A stretch of DNA of 64,000 bases from Rhodoferax sediminis (GCF_006970865.1 NZ_CP035503.1:4291001-4355000), one strand, 5' to 3'; numbered from the stretch's first letter, positions 1 to 9,813 are shown. The notes: generated from the letters alone by a model not told the origin. Program-made: numbers and translations.

Positions 1-1624
<1,624 letters not shown>

Positions 1625-1679
1625 GGCTCACCTTGTGTCTGCGCTGACCCCCTGGTTGCAGGGCCAGCCGTTGATACCG

Positions 1680-1761
1680 GTGAGCGTCGTTGATCGGGCT
1701 GGATCCTGCTCAAGCCTGGCGGGCCGGCCATGGTGCCGGTTCGCTGCAACGCTCCTTGAGT
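1680..1761 (-). promoter_or_regulatory. S-adenosylhomocysteine (SAH) riboswitch upstream of metH
   Basis: On the minus strand a helix P1 forms between CTCAAG (1760-1755) and CTTGAG (1714-1709). The bases GAGCGT directly after the first arm (1754-1749) pair perfectly with ACGCTC (1687-1682), giving the pseudoknot of this class. The intervening GCAGCGAACC, GCCAGG and AACG segments also resemble the SAH consensus. SAH riboswitches are known upstream of metH, ahcY and metF in proteobacteria and turn genes on when SAH accumulates. It ends about 56 bases before the metH start at 1624. Confidence 0.87.
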
Positions 1762-1817
1762 TACCATGATTTTAATCGGGTCCGGCAGTTTGGGCTCGCG
1801 GCACCACTGGCGTAACC

Positions 1818-2417
1818 ATGTTCAAGACCCTTTTTGGCAGAAATCCGGCGAGTTCCAGCCATTCCAACAACCACAGTGCGCGGCTGCGCGCGCTCGAGGG
1901 CTCGGCCAGCGCGGACAAGGCCGCCGCCATGCTGATCGGCCCGGCCGCCCTGATGCAGCTGAGCCACGACGAGGCCCGCATCGTGGTGAGCTACATGCGC
2001 CCGCACCGGATCGATCAGGGCACCATTTTTATCCGCGAAGGCGATGTCGACAAAACCGACTTCATGCTGCTGGTGCTCCACGGCGAGGTCACGGTGGAAA
2101 CCATCGTGGTCAGCCGCTCCGAGCCGATCACGCTGACCGTGCTCGGGCCGGGGCGCGTGATCGGCGAGATGGGCCTGTTGGATGGCGAGCCGCGCGCGGC
2201 CTCGTGTACGGCCACCACCGACGTGCACGGCGCGATCCTCACGCGCGGCGGGCTGGCCCAACTGCTGGACGACGACCCGCGCACCGCCGCCAAGCTCATG
2301 ATGGCGATCTCGCTGCGCCTGGCCGTGCGCCTGCGCGAGAGTACCGACAAGCTCAAGATGTACACCCAGCTCACGCAAGCCATGCAGCAGGAAATCAACC
2401 AGCCGACGGTGCAGTAG
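1818..2417 (+). CDS. Cyclic nucleotide-binding domain protein (Crp/Fnr-like sensor domain without HTH)
   Basis: A 199-residue cytoplasmic protein with one cNMP-binding beta-roll at about residues 55-165. Typical elements are FIREGD, a GEV turn, and the phosphate-binding-cassette-like stretch GEMGLLDGEPRAASC. After the C helix it ends with a short helical tail; there is no helix-turn-helix, so it is not a complete Crp/Fnr transcription factor. It diverges from metH, with the SAH riboswitch between them, and converges on the PACE gene at 2436. It could be a stand-alone cNMP sensor or regulatory subunit. No partner domain is visible nearby and the ligand is unknown. Confidence 0.75.
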   Translation: MFKTLFGRNPASSSHSNNHSARLRALEGSASADKAAAMLIGPAALMQLSHDEARIVVSYMRPHRIDQGTIFIREGDVDKTDFMLLVLHGEVTVETIVVSRSEPITLTVLGPGRVIGEMGLLDGEPRAASCTATTDVHGAILTRGGLAQLLDDDPRTAAKLMMAISLRLAVRLRESTDKLKMYTQLTQAMQQEINQPTVQ

Positions 2418-2435
2418 CGCGGGTCGGGGCCGGCC

Positions 2436-2876
2436 TTAGACGCCGCGCACCGGATCGCCCGTGGCCGAGGCCGGCAGGCCGAACACCCGGTCGAAACCCC
2501 AGTTGAAGACGAAGGTGTAGATCAGGAAGAACACCACCAGGCCCAGGTCCAGCAGCAGGGCCTGCAGCAGGCTGATGCCGAACCACCAGGCGATCAACGG
2601 CACCAGCGCCGCAATCAGGCCGCCCTCGAAGCCGATGGCGTGCGCCACGCGCCGGGCCAGGCTGCGCCCGCGCACGCTCTGGCGCGCCTCCCAGACCTCG
2701 AACAGGGTGTTGAACACCAGGTTCCAGGCCACGGCGATGCAGGACGCCGCCACCGCCACCCCGCCCGAGTCGCCCAGGCCGTGGCCCGACATCGCGGCCA
2801 GCGCCCAGGTGGAGCAGACGATGGCGATGAGCTCGTACAGCGTGACGTAGACAAATTTTCTCTTGAGGCCCTGCAT
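2436..2876 (-). CDS. PACE-family (AceI-like) four-helix efflux protein
   Basis: A 146-residue inner-membrane protein with four predicted helices (about residues 8-28, 38-58, 82-102 and 107-127). They form the tandem bacterial transmembrane pair of the proteobacterial antimicrobial compound efflux family. Family marks include RKFVYVTLYELIAI at the N-terminus with the conserved membrane Glu of helix 1, WNLVFNTLFEVWEAR, and the second-pair FEGG and NWGFDRVFG. AceI relatives export chlorhexidine and other biocides or short diamines by proton exchange. It lies 15 bases downstream of the metH N-terminal gene on the same strand and may be cotranscribed. Family call is firm; substrate is not known. 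Confidence 0.85.
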   Translation of the reverse strand: MQGLKRKFVYVTLYELIAIVCSTWALAAMSGHGLGDSGGVAVAASCIAVAWNLVFNTLFEVWEARQSVRGRSLARRVAHAIGFEGGLIAALVPLIAWWFGISLLQALLLDLGLVVFFLIYTFVFNWGFDRVFGLPASATGDPVRGV

Positions 2877-2891
2877 GGCGCGCCGCTCAGT

Positions 2892-3968
2892 TCAAGCCGC
2901 TTCCTTGTAGAAAAAATCGCGCTTGAGCGTGCGCGCGGCCAGCGGCGCGACCGCCTCGCGGATGGCGCCGATGTGCTCGGGCGTGGTGCCGCAGCAGCCG
3001 CCCACGATGTTCACCAGGCCCTCGGCCGCAAACTCCTTGAGCAGGCGCGCCGTGACGTCGGGGGTTTCGTCAAAGCCGGTATCGCTCATCGGGTTGGGCA
3101 GGCCCGCGTTGGGGTAGCAGCTGATGAAGGTGTCCTCCGCCACGCGGTGCAGCTCCTGGATGTAGGGGCGCATCAGCGCCGCGCCGAGCGCGCAGTTCAG
3201 CCCGATGGCGAGCGGACGGGCATGACGCACGCTGTGCCAGAAGGCGGTGACCGTCTGGCCCGACAGGATGCGGCCCGAGGCATCGGTCACGGTGCCGCTG
3301 ATGATCAGCGGCAGGCGTTCGCCGGAATGGTCGAAAAACTCGTCGATGGCAAACAGCGCGGCCTTGGCATTGAGGGTGTCGAAGATGGTCTCGACCATCA
3401 GCACGTCGGCGCCGCCTTCCACCAGGGCTTCGACCTGCTCGTAGTAGGCGGCGCGCAGCGCCTCGAAGCTCACGTTGCGCGCGCCGGGGTCGTTCACGTC
3501 GGGGCTGATGCTGGCGGTCTTGGGCGTGGGGCCCAGCGTGCCGACCACATAGCGCGGCTTGTCGGGCGTGGAGAACTTGTCGCAGGCGGCGCGCGCCAGT
3601 TTGGCCGACTGCAGGTTCATCTCGCGCGCCAGATTCGCCATGTCGTAGTCGGCCTGCGCGATGCTGGTGGCGCCGAAGGTGTTGGTCTCGATCAGGTCGG
3701 CGCCGGCCGCGAGGTAGCTCTCGTGGATGTCGCGGATCACGTCCGGGCGCGTCAGGCTCAGCAACTCGTTGTTGCCCTTGACGTGCTTGTGGAAGTCCTT
3801 GAAGCGGTCGCCGACGCTGCCGGGGCCGGCGTAGCCCTCGCCGCGGTACTGCTCCTCGCTGAGCTTGAAGCGCTGGATCATGGTGCCCATGGCGCCGTCC
3901 AGGATGACGATGCGTTGGGCCAGCAGGGCTGGCAGGGCTTGGGCGCGGGTGTATTGAAGGGGCTTCAT
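2892..3968 (-). CDS. metH: Methionine synthase, N-terminal half (homocysteine S-methyltransferase domain)
   Basis: A 358-residue zinc-dependent homocysteine-binding TIM barrel. It starts with [11 protein letters not shown], carries [13 protein letters not shown], the Zn-ligand segment GLNCALG, and the paired-cysteine motif [11 protein letters not shown] near the C-terminus. This is the first module of classical MetH. The pterin and cobalamin modules are in a separate gene at 1-1624, so the two proteins must work together. The ATG at 3968 was chosen because the barrel begins about 20 residues later; an ORF extension to 4094 has no family resemblance. No SAH-riboswitch-like element is seen before this half. 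The adjacent rhodanese is divergent. Confidence 0.93.
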   Translation of the reverse strand: MKPLQYTRAQALPALLAQRIVILDGAMGTMIQRFKLSEEQYRGEGYAGPGSVGDRFKDFHKHVKGNNELLSLTRPDVIRDIHESYLAAGADLIETNTFGATSIAQADYDMANLAREMNLQSAKLARAACDKFSTPDKPRYVVGTLGPTPKTASISPDVNDPGARNVSFEALRAAYYEQVEALVEGGADVLMVETIFDTLNAKAALFAIDEFFDHSGERLPLIISGTVTDASGRILSGQTVTAFWHSVRHARPLAIGLNCALGAALMRPYIQELHRVAEDTFISCYPNAGLPNPMSDTGFDETPDVTARLLKEFAAEGLVNIVGGCCGTTPEHIGAIREAVAPLAARTLKRDFFYKEAA

Positions 3969-4036
3969 AAGGTTTGTATTGTAGAAAGTGTGGCCCGGCC
4001 GGGCTCGCGCGGGGGTTTCCCCCGGACAATACCGGC

Positions 4037-4429
4037 ATGAAAAACCTGCTCCCCCACGAGGCCTGGGCACTGATCCAGCAGCAGCCCGACACACTGTTCG
4101 TGGACGTGCGCATGGAAATCGAGTCGCTCTATGTGGGGCGCCCGCCCGGCGTGGAAAACATTCCCTGGTACGAATACCCCGACATGACGCCCGACCCGGC
4201 CCACTTCGCGGCCGCCGTGGAGCGCGAGGCCGGCCGCAAGGACCGCCCGCTGCTGCTGATCTGCCGCAGCGGAACGCGCACGCAGCACGCCGGCCAGGCG
4301 CTGGAGGCCGCGGGCTTCACCGACGTGGCGCACGTGGTGCATGGCTTCGAGGGCGATCTGGACGCGCACTTCCGCCGCTCCGTGCTCAATGGCTGGCGGC
4401 ATGACAACTTGCCGTGGGAGCAGATGTAG
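4037..4429 (+). CDS. Rhodanese-like domain protein
   Basis: A 130-residue single-domain rhodanese. The N-terminal DVRMEIE corresponds to the usual DVR segment. The catalytic cysteine sits in the loop ICRSGTRT (about residue 76), followed by the helix that carries A-x-x-L-x-x-A-G-F. Such proteins transfer sulfane sulfur via a cysteine persulfide in the cytoplasm. The ATG at 4037 is the first that precedes the domain. It diverges from the metH N-terminal gene with a 68-base spacer, so a sulfur-metabolism link is possible but only inferred. Confidence 0.88.
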   Translation: MKNLLPHEAWALIQQQPDTLFVDVRMEIESLYVGRPPGVENIPWYEYPDMTPDPAHFAAAVEREAGRKDRPLLLICRSGTRTQHAGQALEAAGFTDVAHVVHGFEGDLDAHFRRSVLNGWRHDNLPWEQM

Positions 4430-4489
4430 GCGGGCCCGGGCCCATTCTTTACCACCATTTCTGTCAGCAGTGTTTTGTTTAACGTATTG

Positions 4490-4517
4490 TCAACATTAGT
4501 GTAAACACTGATGTTGA
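4490..4517. promoter_or_regulatory. Candidate operator: 12-bp inverted repeat upstream of the hydantoinase cluster
   Basis: The arms TCAACATTAGTG (4490-4501) and CACTGATGTTGA (4506-4517) match at 11 of 12 positions around a 4-base spacer TAAA. The element is in the AT-richer 160-base gap between the rhodanese gene and the MFS gene at 4591. It is a plausible binding site for the GntR regulator encoded at 9100-9813; that link is inference. Confidence 0.55.
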
Positions 4518-4590
4518 TGTCAATCGATGCCTCCTAGACTTCCATTCCACGGCGCCACGTCCGGGCCGCCACCTAATGGAGTAAGCGTTT

Positions 4591-5922
4591 ATGAGAGTTT
4601 CACCCAACACGACAGCGGCTTTGCAAAGCCCGGCCGCCTTGGCCGGCGAGAACGTGGCGCCTACCAAGGTGCGCTGGAAGATTTTCCTGATGATGCTGTT
4701 TCTCATCTCGATCAACTACGTCGATCGGGCCTCCCTGTCGGTGGCCATGCCCATCATTTCCAAGGAGTTCAACATCGGTCCGGCCATCGAAGGTCTGCTG
4801 CTGAGTTCGTTCTTCATGACCTATGCCTTCATGCAGATCCCGGGCGGCATGCTGGCCGACCGTTTCGGCCCGCGCATCGTGATCGCCGGCGCCACGATCG
4901 GCTGGGGCTTCTTCCAGGCCATCGCCGCCGTCTGCACCGGCTGGGTTCCGCTGCTGCTGACGCGCCTGGGCCTGGGTGCGGCCGAGGCGCCGATCTACCC
5001 GGCCGGCGGCAAGCTCAACGGCATCTGGATGACGCAGACCGAGCGCGGCCGCGGCGCAACGTTGCTCGATGGCGGTGCCCCCTTGGGCGCCGCGCTGGGG
5101 GCGATCCTGATCTCGGGCCTGATCGCCACCTTCGATTCCTGGCGCACGTCGTTCGTGGTGGCCGGCGTCGGCACCCTGATCGCCGGCTACTTCGCCTGGA
5201 GCTACATCCGCAACGACCCGCGTGAACATCCGGGCGTGAACGAGGCCGAGGCCAGCTACATCGAGGCCGCGCACGCACGGGACGTCGCCAGTGAGCCCGC
5301 CGTCATCAGCGGCCGTGTGCTGGACTTCTTCAAGTACCGCTCGGTGTGGGGCATGTTTTTCGGCTGGATGTGCTTCAACGCGCTGTTCTACGGCCTGCTG
5401 ACCTGGATGCCGACCTACCTGTCCAAGGTCCATGGCTTGAACATCAAGGAGATGGGCGGCGCGGTGTTCATCATGTTCTTCTCGGGCTTTGTCGGGGAAC
5501 TGGTGGGCGGCTGGGTCGCGGACAAATGGCGCGCTGCCGGCGCCTCGCAAAGCAAGGTGCTGCGCTCGCTGTTCGGCTTCTCCTCGATCATTGCCACCGC
5601 CGCGATCTACAGCGTGTCGCAGATCAAGGACCCGGTCACCGTCGTGATCATGTTGTCGGTCACCCTGTTCTTCCTGCGCTGGTGCGGCCTGTTCTGGTGC
5701 ATTCCGTCCATCCTGGGCACCCGCGACCGCGTCGGCTTCCTCGGCGGCACGATGAACCTGGGCGGCAACGTGGCGGGCATCGGCGTCCCCATCGTGGTCG
5801 GCCTGATCGTCCAGGCGACGGGTTCCTACTTCCTCGCACTGATGTTGTTTGCGGCGGCCGGCGCGGGCCTGTTCATCTGCTCCACGTTCCTCATCGACTA
5901 CAGCAAGAAGCTGCCGGTCTGA
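4591..5922 (+). CDS. MFS transporter, anion:cation symporter (ACS)-like
   Basis: A 443-residue, 12-helix inner-membrane importer. The first cytoplasmic loop carries a typical MFS motif (GGMLADRFGPR), and helix 1 has the ACS-like NYVDRASLS. These resemble the transporters for hexuronates, glucarate and small aromatic or carboxylate anions. It is the first gene of a same-strand cluster (racemase-superfamily enzymes, dihydropyrimidinase, GntR regulator) and probably imports the substrate of that pathway. A candidate operator lies about 75 bases upstream. The long 5' segment (about 28 residues before helix 1) is soluble. Substrate is unknown; a carboxylated ureide or pyrimidine/hydantoin derivative fits the context. 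Confidence 0.85.
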   Translation: MRVSPNTTAALQSPAALAGENVAPTKVRWKIFLMMLFLISINYVDRASLSVAMPIISKEFNIGPAIEGLLLSSFFMTYAFMQIPGGMLADRFGPRIVIAGATIGWGFFQAIAAVCTGWVPLLLTRLGLGAAEAPIYPAGGKLNGIWMTQTERGRGATLLDGGAPLGAALGAILISGLIATFDSWRTSFVVAGVGTLIAGYFAWSYIRNDPREHPGVNEAEASYIEAAHARDVASEPAVISGRVLDFFKYRSVWGMFFGWMCFNALFYGLLTWMPTYLSKVHGLNIKEMGGAVFIMFFSGFVGELVGGWVADKWRAAGASQSKVLRSLFGFSSIIATAAIYSVSQIKDPVTVVIMLSVTLFFLRWCGLFWCIPSILGTRDRVGFLGGTMNLGGNVAGIGVPIVVGLIVQATGSYFLALMLFAAAGAGLFICSTFLIDYSKKLPV

Positions 5923-5942
5923 GGAGCGACAGCGCAGCCACA

Positions 5943-5981
5943 AGCCCGGGCCGCCGCCAAATTGAGGCGGCGGCCCGGGCT
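5943..5981. repeat. Perfect 16-bp GC-rich hairpin between cluster genes
   Basis: The arms at 5943-5958 and 5966-5981 are exact reverse complements around a 7-base AAATTGA loop. No T-run follows, so it is not a standard intrinsic terminator. It lies between the transporter stop (5922) and the next start (6030) and could act as an mRNA-stabilising or attenuating element within the operon. Confidence 0.7.
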
Positions 5982-6029
5982 GCCGGCCTCCAAGAAGCGC
6001 ATGCAACGCTACCCACAACCGAATTCACC

Positions 6030-6758
6030 ATGACCCAACGCAAACTGATCGGCGTCTTGACGCCCTCCTCCAACACCGCGCTCGAGCCGCTGACCAGTGC
6101 CATCGTCAGCAGCGTGCCCGGCGTCTCGGCTCACTTCTCGCGCTTCACCGTGACCGAGATCTCGCTGGGCGACCAGTCGCTCAAGCAGTTCGAGGACAGC
6201 AAGATCATCGAGGCGGCGCGGCTGCTGGCCGATGCGCACGTCGACGTGATTCTCTGGAGCGGCACCTCTGCGAGCTGGCTCGGCTTCGAGAAGGACCGCC
6301 AGCTGTGCGCACGCATCACCGAGGCCACTGGCATTCCGGCCACCACTTCGGTACTGGCGCTCAACGAGTTGCTGGCGGCGCAGGGCGCGCGCACCCTGGG
6401 TCTGGTGTCACCCTATGTGCAGGACGTGCAGGAGCGCATCGTCGCCAATTACGCCGGTATCGGCATCGATTGCGTCGCCGAACGGCATCTCGATCTGACG
6501 GTGAACTTCGCGTTCAGCGAGGTCGCGCCCGACACGCTGCGCGGCATGCTGCGCGAGGTGGCCCAACAGCGGCCGGACGCCATCACCATCATGTGCACCA
6601 ACCTGCACGGCGCCCAACTCGCGGACGAGATGGAGCGCGAACTGGGCATCCCCATCTACGACTCGGTCTCCACCGTGGTGTGGCGGGCGCTCAAGACCAT
6701 CGGCGTCGGGCCGCGCGCCGTGAAGGGCTGGGGCCGCCTCTTCAGCGAGCGGTCCTGA
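6030..6758 (+). CDS. Arylmalonate decarboxylase / maleate isomerase-like protein (Asp/Glu racemase superfamily)
   Basis: A 242-residue protein of the Asp/Glu racemase superfamily. Seen directly: TPSSNT near the N-terminus, WSGTSAS at about residues 76-82, IMCTNLHG with Cys189, and a C-terminal KGWGRLF. Racemases and maleate isomerases of this fold normally use two cysteines, one at each of the two half-site positions. Here the first position is the Gly of G-T-S and only Cys189 remains. That is the arrangement I recall for Bordetella arylmalonate decarboxylase (Gly74, Cys188), whose C-terminus is also similar. It could therefore decarboxylate a malonate-type substrate rather than racemise. It is followed 27 bases later by the dihydropyrimidinase gene, so a shared pathway is likely. 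Confidence 0.75.
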   Translation: MTQRKLIGVLTPSSNTALEPLTSAIVSSVPGVSAHFSRFTVTEISLGDQSLKQFEDSKIIEAARLLADAHVDVILWSGTSASWLGFEKDRQLCARITEATGIPATTSVLALNELLAAQGARTLGLVSPYVQDVQERIVANYAGIGIDCVAERHLDLTVNFAFSEVAPDTLRGMLREVAQQRPDAITIMCTNLHGAQLADEMERELGIPIYDSVSTVVWRALKTIGVGPRAVKGWGRLFSERS

Positions 6759-6785
6759 GCCCCAATCCCCCGACAAGAAACGACC

Positions 6786-8210
6786 ATGACATCTTCCGAA
6801 CTCGACCTGGTGGTGCGAAACGCGCAGGTGGCCACCGCCAGCGACACCTTCCACTGCGACCTTGGCATCCAGGGCGGCCGCATCGTGCAACTGGGACTGG
6901 GCCTTCCCGCCGGGCGGCGCGAAATCGACGCGGCCGGCCGCGTGGTGACGCCCGGCGGCGTCGATGCCCACTGCCACCTCGACCAACCCATGGAAGCGCC
7001 CGCGCGCATGGCCGACGACTTCGACAGCGGCACGCGCTCGGCAGCCTGCGGCGGCACCACCACGGTGATCCCCTTCGCGGCCCAGCACAAGGGCCAGTCG
7101 CTGCGTGCCGCGGTCGAGGACTACCACCGCCGCGCCGAGGGCCGCGCCCATGTGGACTATGCCTTTCACCTGATCGTGAGCGACCCGACACCGCAGGTGC
7201 TGACCGAGGAGCTGCCCGCGCTGATCCGCGAGGGCTACACCTCGTTCAAGATCTACATGACCTACGACGACCTCAAGCTCGATGACGGCCAGATCCTCGA
7301 TGTGCTCGACGTGGCGCGCCAGCACGGCGCCATGGCCATGGTGCACGCCGAGAACGCCGACTGCATCGAGTGGCTGACGCGCCGGCTCGAGGCCAGCGGC
7401 AAGACCGCGCCGCGTTTTCACGCGCACAGCCGCCCGATGCTGGTGGAGCGCGAGGCGACGCACCGCGCGCTCGCGCTGGCCGAGCTGGTCGATGTGCCGA
7501 TCCTGATCGTGCACGTGTCGGGCCGCGAGGCGGTCGAGCAGATTCGCACAGCCCGCAGCCACGGCCTGAAGGTGTTTGCTGAAACCTGCCCGCAGTACCT
7601 GTTCCTGACGGCCGAAGACTTGGGGCTGGACGACAGCTACAAGGGCGCGCGCTGCATCTGCAGCCCGCCGCCGCGCGACAAGCGCAACCAGCAGGTGATC
7701 TGGGACGGCCTGGCCGACAGCCTGTTCACCATTTTTTCGTCCGACCACGCGCCCTTCAAATACGACGCGCCCGAAGGCAAGAAGCCGGGCGGCGAGGAAG
7801 TGGCGTTCCGCCACATTCCCAACGGCATTCCGGGACTGGAAACCCGCCTGCCGCTGCTGTATTCCGAAGGCGTGCTGGGCGGGCGCATCACGCTGAACCG
7901 TTTTGTCGAACTCACGGCCACCAACCCCGCCAAGGCCTACGGCCTGCATCCGCGCAAGGGCACGATTGCCGTGGGCAGCGATGCCGACCTGGTGATCTGG
8001 GATGAGCGCGCGGTGACCTTGCGCAACGAGCAACTGCACCACAATGTGGACTACACGCCCTACGAAGGCATCCAGCTGCAGGCTTGGCCCGCCCTTACGC
8101 TGGCCGGCGGCGAGGTGGTGTGGGATGGGCAGAACTTCCATCCGCGCCAGGGTCGCGGGCGTTTCCTGCCTTGTGCGACACCGTCGCTGCTGCCATCAAG
8201 CCGGCGTTGA
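6786..8210 (+). CDS. Dihydropyrimidinase / D-hydantoinase
   Basis: A 474-residue cyclic amidohydrolase that hydrolyses the ring amide of dihydropyrimidines or 5-substituted hydantoins to N-carbamoyl amino acids. Binuclear metal-site elements are present: H62-C-H64, the lysine expected to be carboxylated in FKIYM (Lys155), MVHAEN, LIVHVSG and SSDHAPF. Length fits the hydantoinase family. The 3' end (RFLPCATPSLLPSSRR) is a short unconserved tail. It sits between two racemase-superfamily genes and is probably expressed from the 4591 operon. No N-carbamoyl amino acid hydrolase is visible in the window, so the pathway seems incomplete here or uses another enzyme for the open ureide. Confidence 0.9.
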   Translation: MTSSELDLVVRNAQVATASDTFHCDLGIQGGRIVQLGLGLPAGRREIDAAGRVVTPGGVDAHCHLDQPMEAPARMADDFDSGTRSAACGGTTTVIPFAAQHKGQSLRAAVEDYHRRAEGRAHVDYAFHLIVSDPTPQVLTEELPALIREGYTSFKIYMTYDDLKLDDGQILDVLDVARQHGAMAMVHAENADCIEWLTRRLEASGKTAPRFHAHSRPMLVEREATHRALALAELVDVPILIVHVSGREAVEQIRTARSHGLKVFAETCPQYLFLTAEDLGLDDSYKGARCICSPPPRDKRNQQVIWDGLADSLFTIFSSDHAPFKYDAPEGKKPGGEEVAFRHIPNGIPGLETRLPLLYSEGVLGGRITLNRFVELTATNPAKAYGLHPRKGTIAVGSDADLVIWDERAVTLRNEQLHHNVDYTPYEGIQLQAWPALTLAGGEVVWDGQNFHPRQGRGRFLPCATPSLLPSSRR

Positions 8211-8238
8211 ATTCACCCTCTGTCATGGAGTCCCGCGT

Positions 8239-8994
8239 ATGCGCATCCTGCTGATCAATCCCAATACCTCCCAAAGCGTTTCCGACCTGATTGGGTCAGA
8301 GGCACGCCGGGCCGCCTCTGCATCCACCCAGATCGAGGTGGTGACCGCGCCGTTCGGCGTGGCCTACATCGAAACCCGCTTCGAGGCGCTGATCGGCGCC
8401 TACGCCGGCGCCACGCTCGCCGCGGAGCACGAGGCCCGGCACGACGCCCTCGTGATTGCCGCGTTCGGCGACCCAGGCCTGGCGGGCATTCGCGAGGCGG
8501 TCGACATTCCGGTGCTCGGCCTGACCGAGTCGGCGCTCATGAGTGCCTGCATGCTGGGCAGCCGCTTTTCCATCATCGCGATTTCGCGCCGCATCACGGC
8601 GTGGTACCGCGAGACGGTGCAGGCCAACGGCCTGGTGGACCGGCTCGCGAGCATTCGTTGCCTGAACCAGCCGCTGCGCGATATCGGCGCGGTGCAGGAA
8701 GACCACGAGTCCCGACTGCGCGAGCTGTGCCTGCAAGCCGTGGAGCAGGACGGCGCCGACGTGCTGATCATCGCCGGCGCGCCGCTCGCGGGCCTGGCGC
8801 GCTCGATACGCGCGGACATTCCGGTGCCGCTGGTGGACGGCGTGTCCAGTGCCGTGCGCCATGCGGAAACGCTGATCGCGCTGGCGCCCGGGCGCGCGCG
8901 CGGGGGCAGCTACGCGCCGCCACCGCGCAAGCCTAACCAGGGCCTGTCGGCGCCGATGCAGGCCCTGCTGGCGCGCGAGCGGCCGCCCGTCTGA
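8239..8994 (+). CDS. Hydantoin racemase-like protein lacking the two usual catalytic cysteines
   Basis: A 251-residue Asp/Glu/hydantoin racemase family protein. The start MRILLINPNTS and the blocks AFGDPGL and SACMLGSRF fit the hydantoin racemase group. In characterised hydantoin racemases the cysteine pair lies at about positions 76 and 181. Here the aligned blocks read I-A-A75-F-G-D and I-I-A-G-A181-P-L, so both cysteines appear to be replaced. Cys residues remain elsewhere (for example in SACML). It may have a different chemistry or use other acid/base residues. The ATG at 8239 was chosen because it starts the family-typical N-terminus; the reading frame extends upstream into the previous gene. 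The GntR gene follows 105 bases later. Confidence 0.78.
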   Translation: MRILLINPNTSQSVSDLIGSEARRAASASTQIEVVTAPFGVAYIETRFEALIGAYAGATLAAEHEARHDALVIAAFGDPGLAGIREAVDIPVLGLTESALMSACMLGSRFSIIAISRRITAWYRETVQANGLVDRLASIRCLNQPLRDIGAVQEDHESRLRELCLQAVEQDGADVLIIAGAPLAGLARSIRADIPVPLVDGVSSAVRHAETLIALAPGRARGGSYAPPPRKPNQGLSAPMQALLARERPPV

Positions 8995-9099
8995 ACGCCC
9001 GCACGGTGGGCCGCTAAAATGCCTGCTGGTCCGCTCGCCTCCCGCTGGCGCGGCCCATGCCCGAAGCCCCCGCACGGGCAGCGACACCACTTCCGAGCC

Positions 9100-9813
9100 A
9101 TGCCACCCAAAGCCATCCCTATTCGCGAGAAAATCACCGCCGCTGCGGAGAACACCGTCGAGGAAATCGTCGAGAAGATCTACACGGCGATTCTCGAGCA
9201 CCGCCTCGCGCCCGGCACGAAGCTGGGCGAGGACCGGCTGGCCGCGATTTTCAGCACCAGCCGCGCGCGCATCCGCGAAGTACTGGCGCGCCTGGCCAAT
9301 GAGCGCGTCGTCGACCTGATCCCGCAGCGCGGCGCTTTTGTCGTCAAACCCACGGTGGAGCAGGCCTTTGACGTGTTCGAGGCGCGCCGCATGATCGAGC
9401 CCGGCATCCTGCGCCGGCTCGTCGCGCGGCTGGACGCCGGCATCCTCACGCGGCTGCGCGAGCACCAGCGCATGGAAGCCGAGGCACGGCGTATCGGAGA
9501 CCAGCGCGCCATCGTGCGCCTGTCGGGCGAGTTCCACCTGTTGCTGGCCGAACTGGCGGGCAATACAGCCCTGGTGCGCAGCATGCGCGAGCTGTCCACC
9601 ATCACCTGCCTGATCATCTTCCTGTACGACGCGCCAACGGCCACCAGCTGCCGTGAAGACGAGCACAGCGCCATCGTGGCCGCCATCGCTGCGAAGGACG
9701 CCAGCAAGGCCGAGACACTGATGCTGCATCACCTCGACAGCATCGAGCAAAGCCTCAAGCTCGAAGGCGTTCCGGTCGACGGCGATCTCGAAGCGATCTT
9801 CCAGGACCTGTGA
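9100..9813 (+). CDS. GntR-family transcriptional regulator (FCD/FadR-type)
   Basis: A 237-residue regulator with an N-terminal winged helix (about residues 15-80; LGEDRLAAIFSTSRARIREVL and a PQRGAFV wing). It is followed by an all-helical FCD ligand-binding domain (about 90-225) with the usual acidic and His metal/ligand positions (EFHLLLAEL; EDEHSAIVAAI). FCD regulators commonly bind small carboxylates and repress adjacent catabolic genes. As last gene of the 4591-9813 cluster it most likely controls that cluster through the inverted repeat at 4490-4517. The ATG at 9100 was preferred over an in-frame upstream ATG at 9019, whose added segment is low-complexity and unlike the family. Confidence 0.88.
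   Translation: MPPKAIPIREKITAAAENTVEEIVEKIYTAILEHRLAPGTKLGEDRLAAIFSTSRARIREVLARLANERVVDLIPQRGAFVVKPTVEQAFDVFEARRMIEPGILRRLVARLDAGILTRLREHQRMEAEARRIGDQRAIVRLSGEFHLLLAELAGNTALVRSMRELSTITCLIIFLYDAPTATSCREDEHSAIVAAIAAKDASKAETLMLHHLDSIEQSLKLEGVPVDGDLEAIFQDL

Noticed and set aside
2640..4040. Long plus-strand ORF opposite the homocysteine methyltransferase gene
   Set aside because: Antisense shadow of a high-GC gene; no recognisable domain.
6408..8141. 577-codon minus-strand ORF over the racemase and dihydropyrimidinase genes
   Set aside because: Spans two real genes in antisense and has low-complexity composition.
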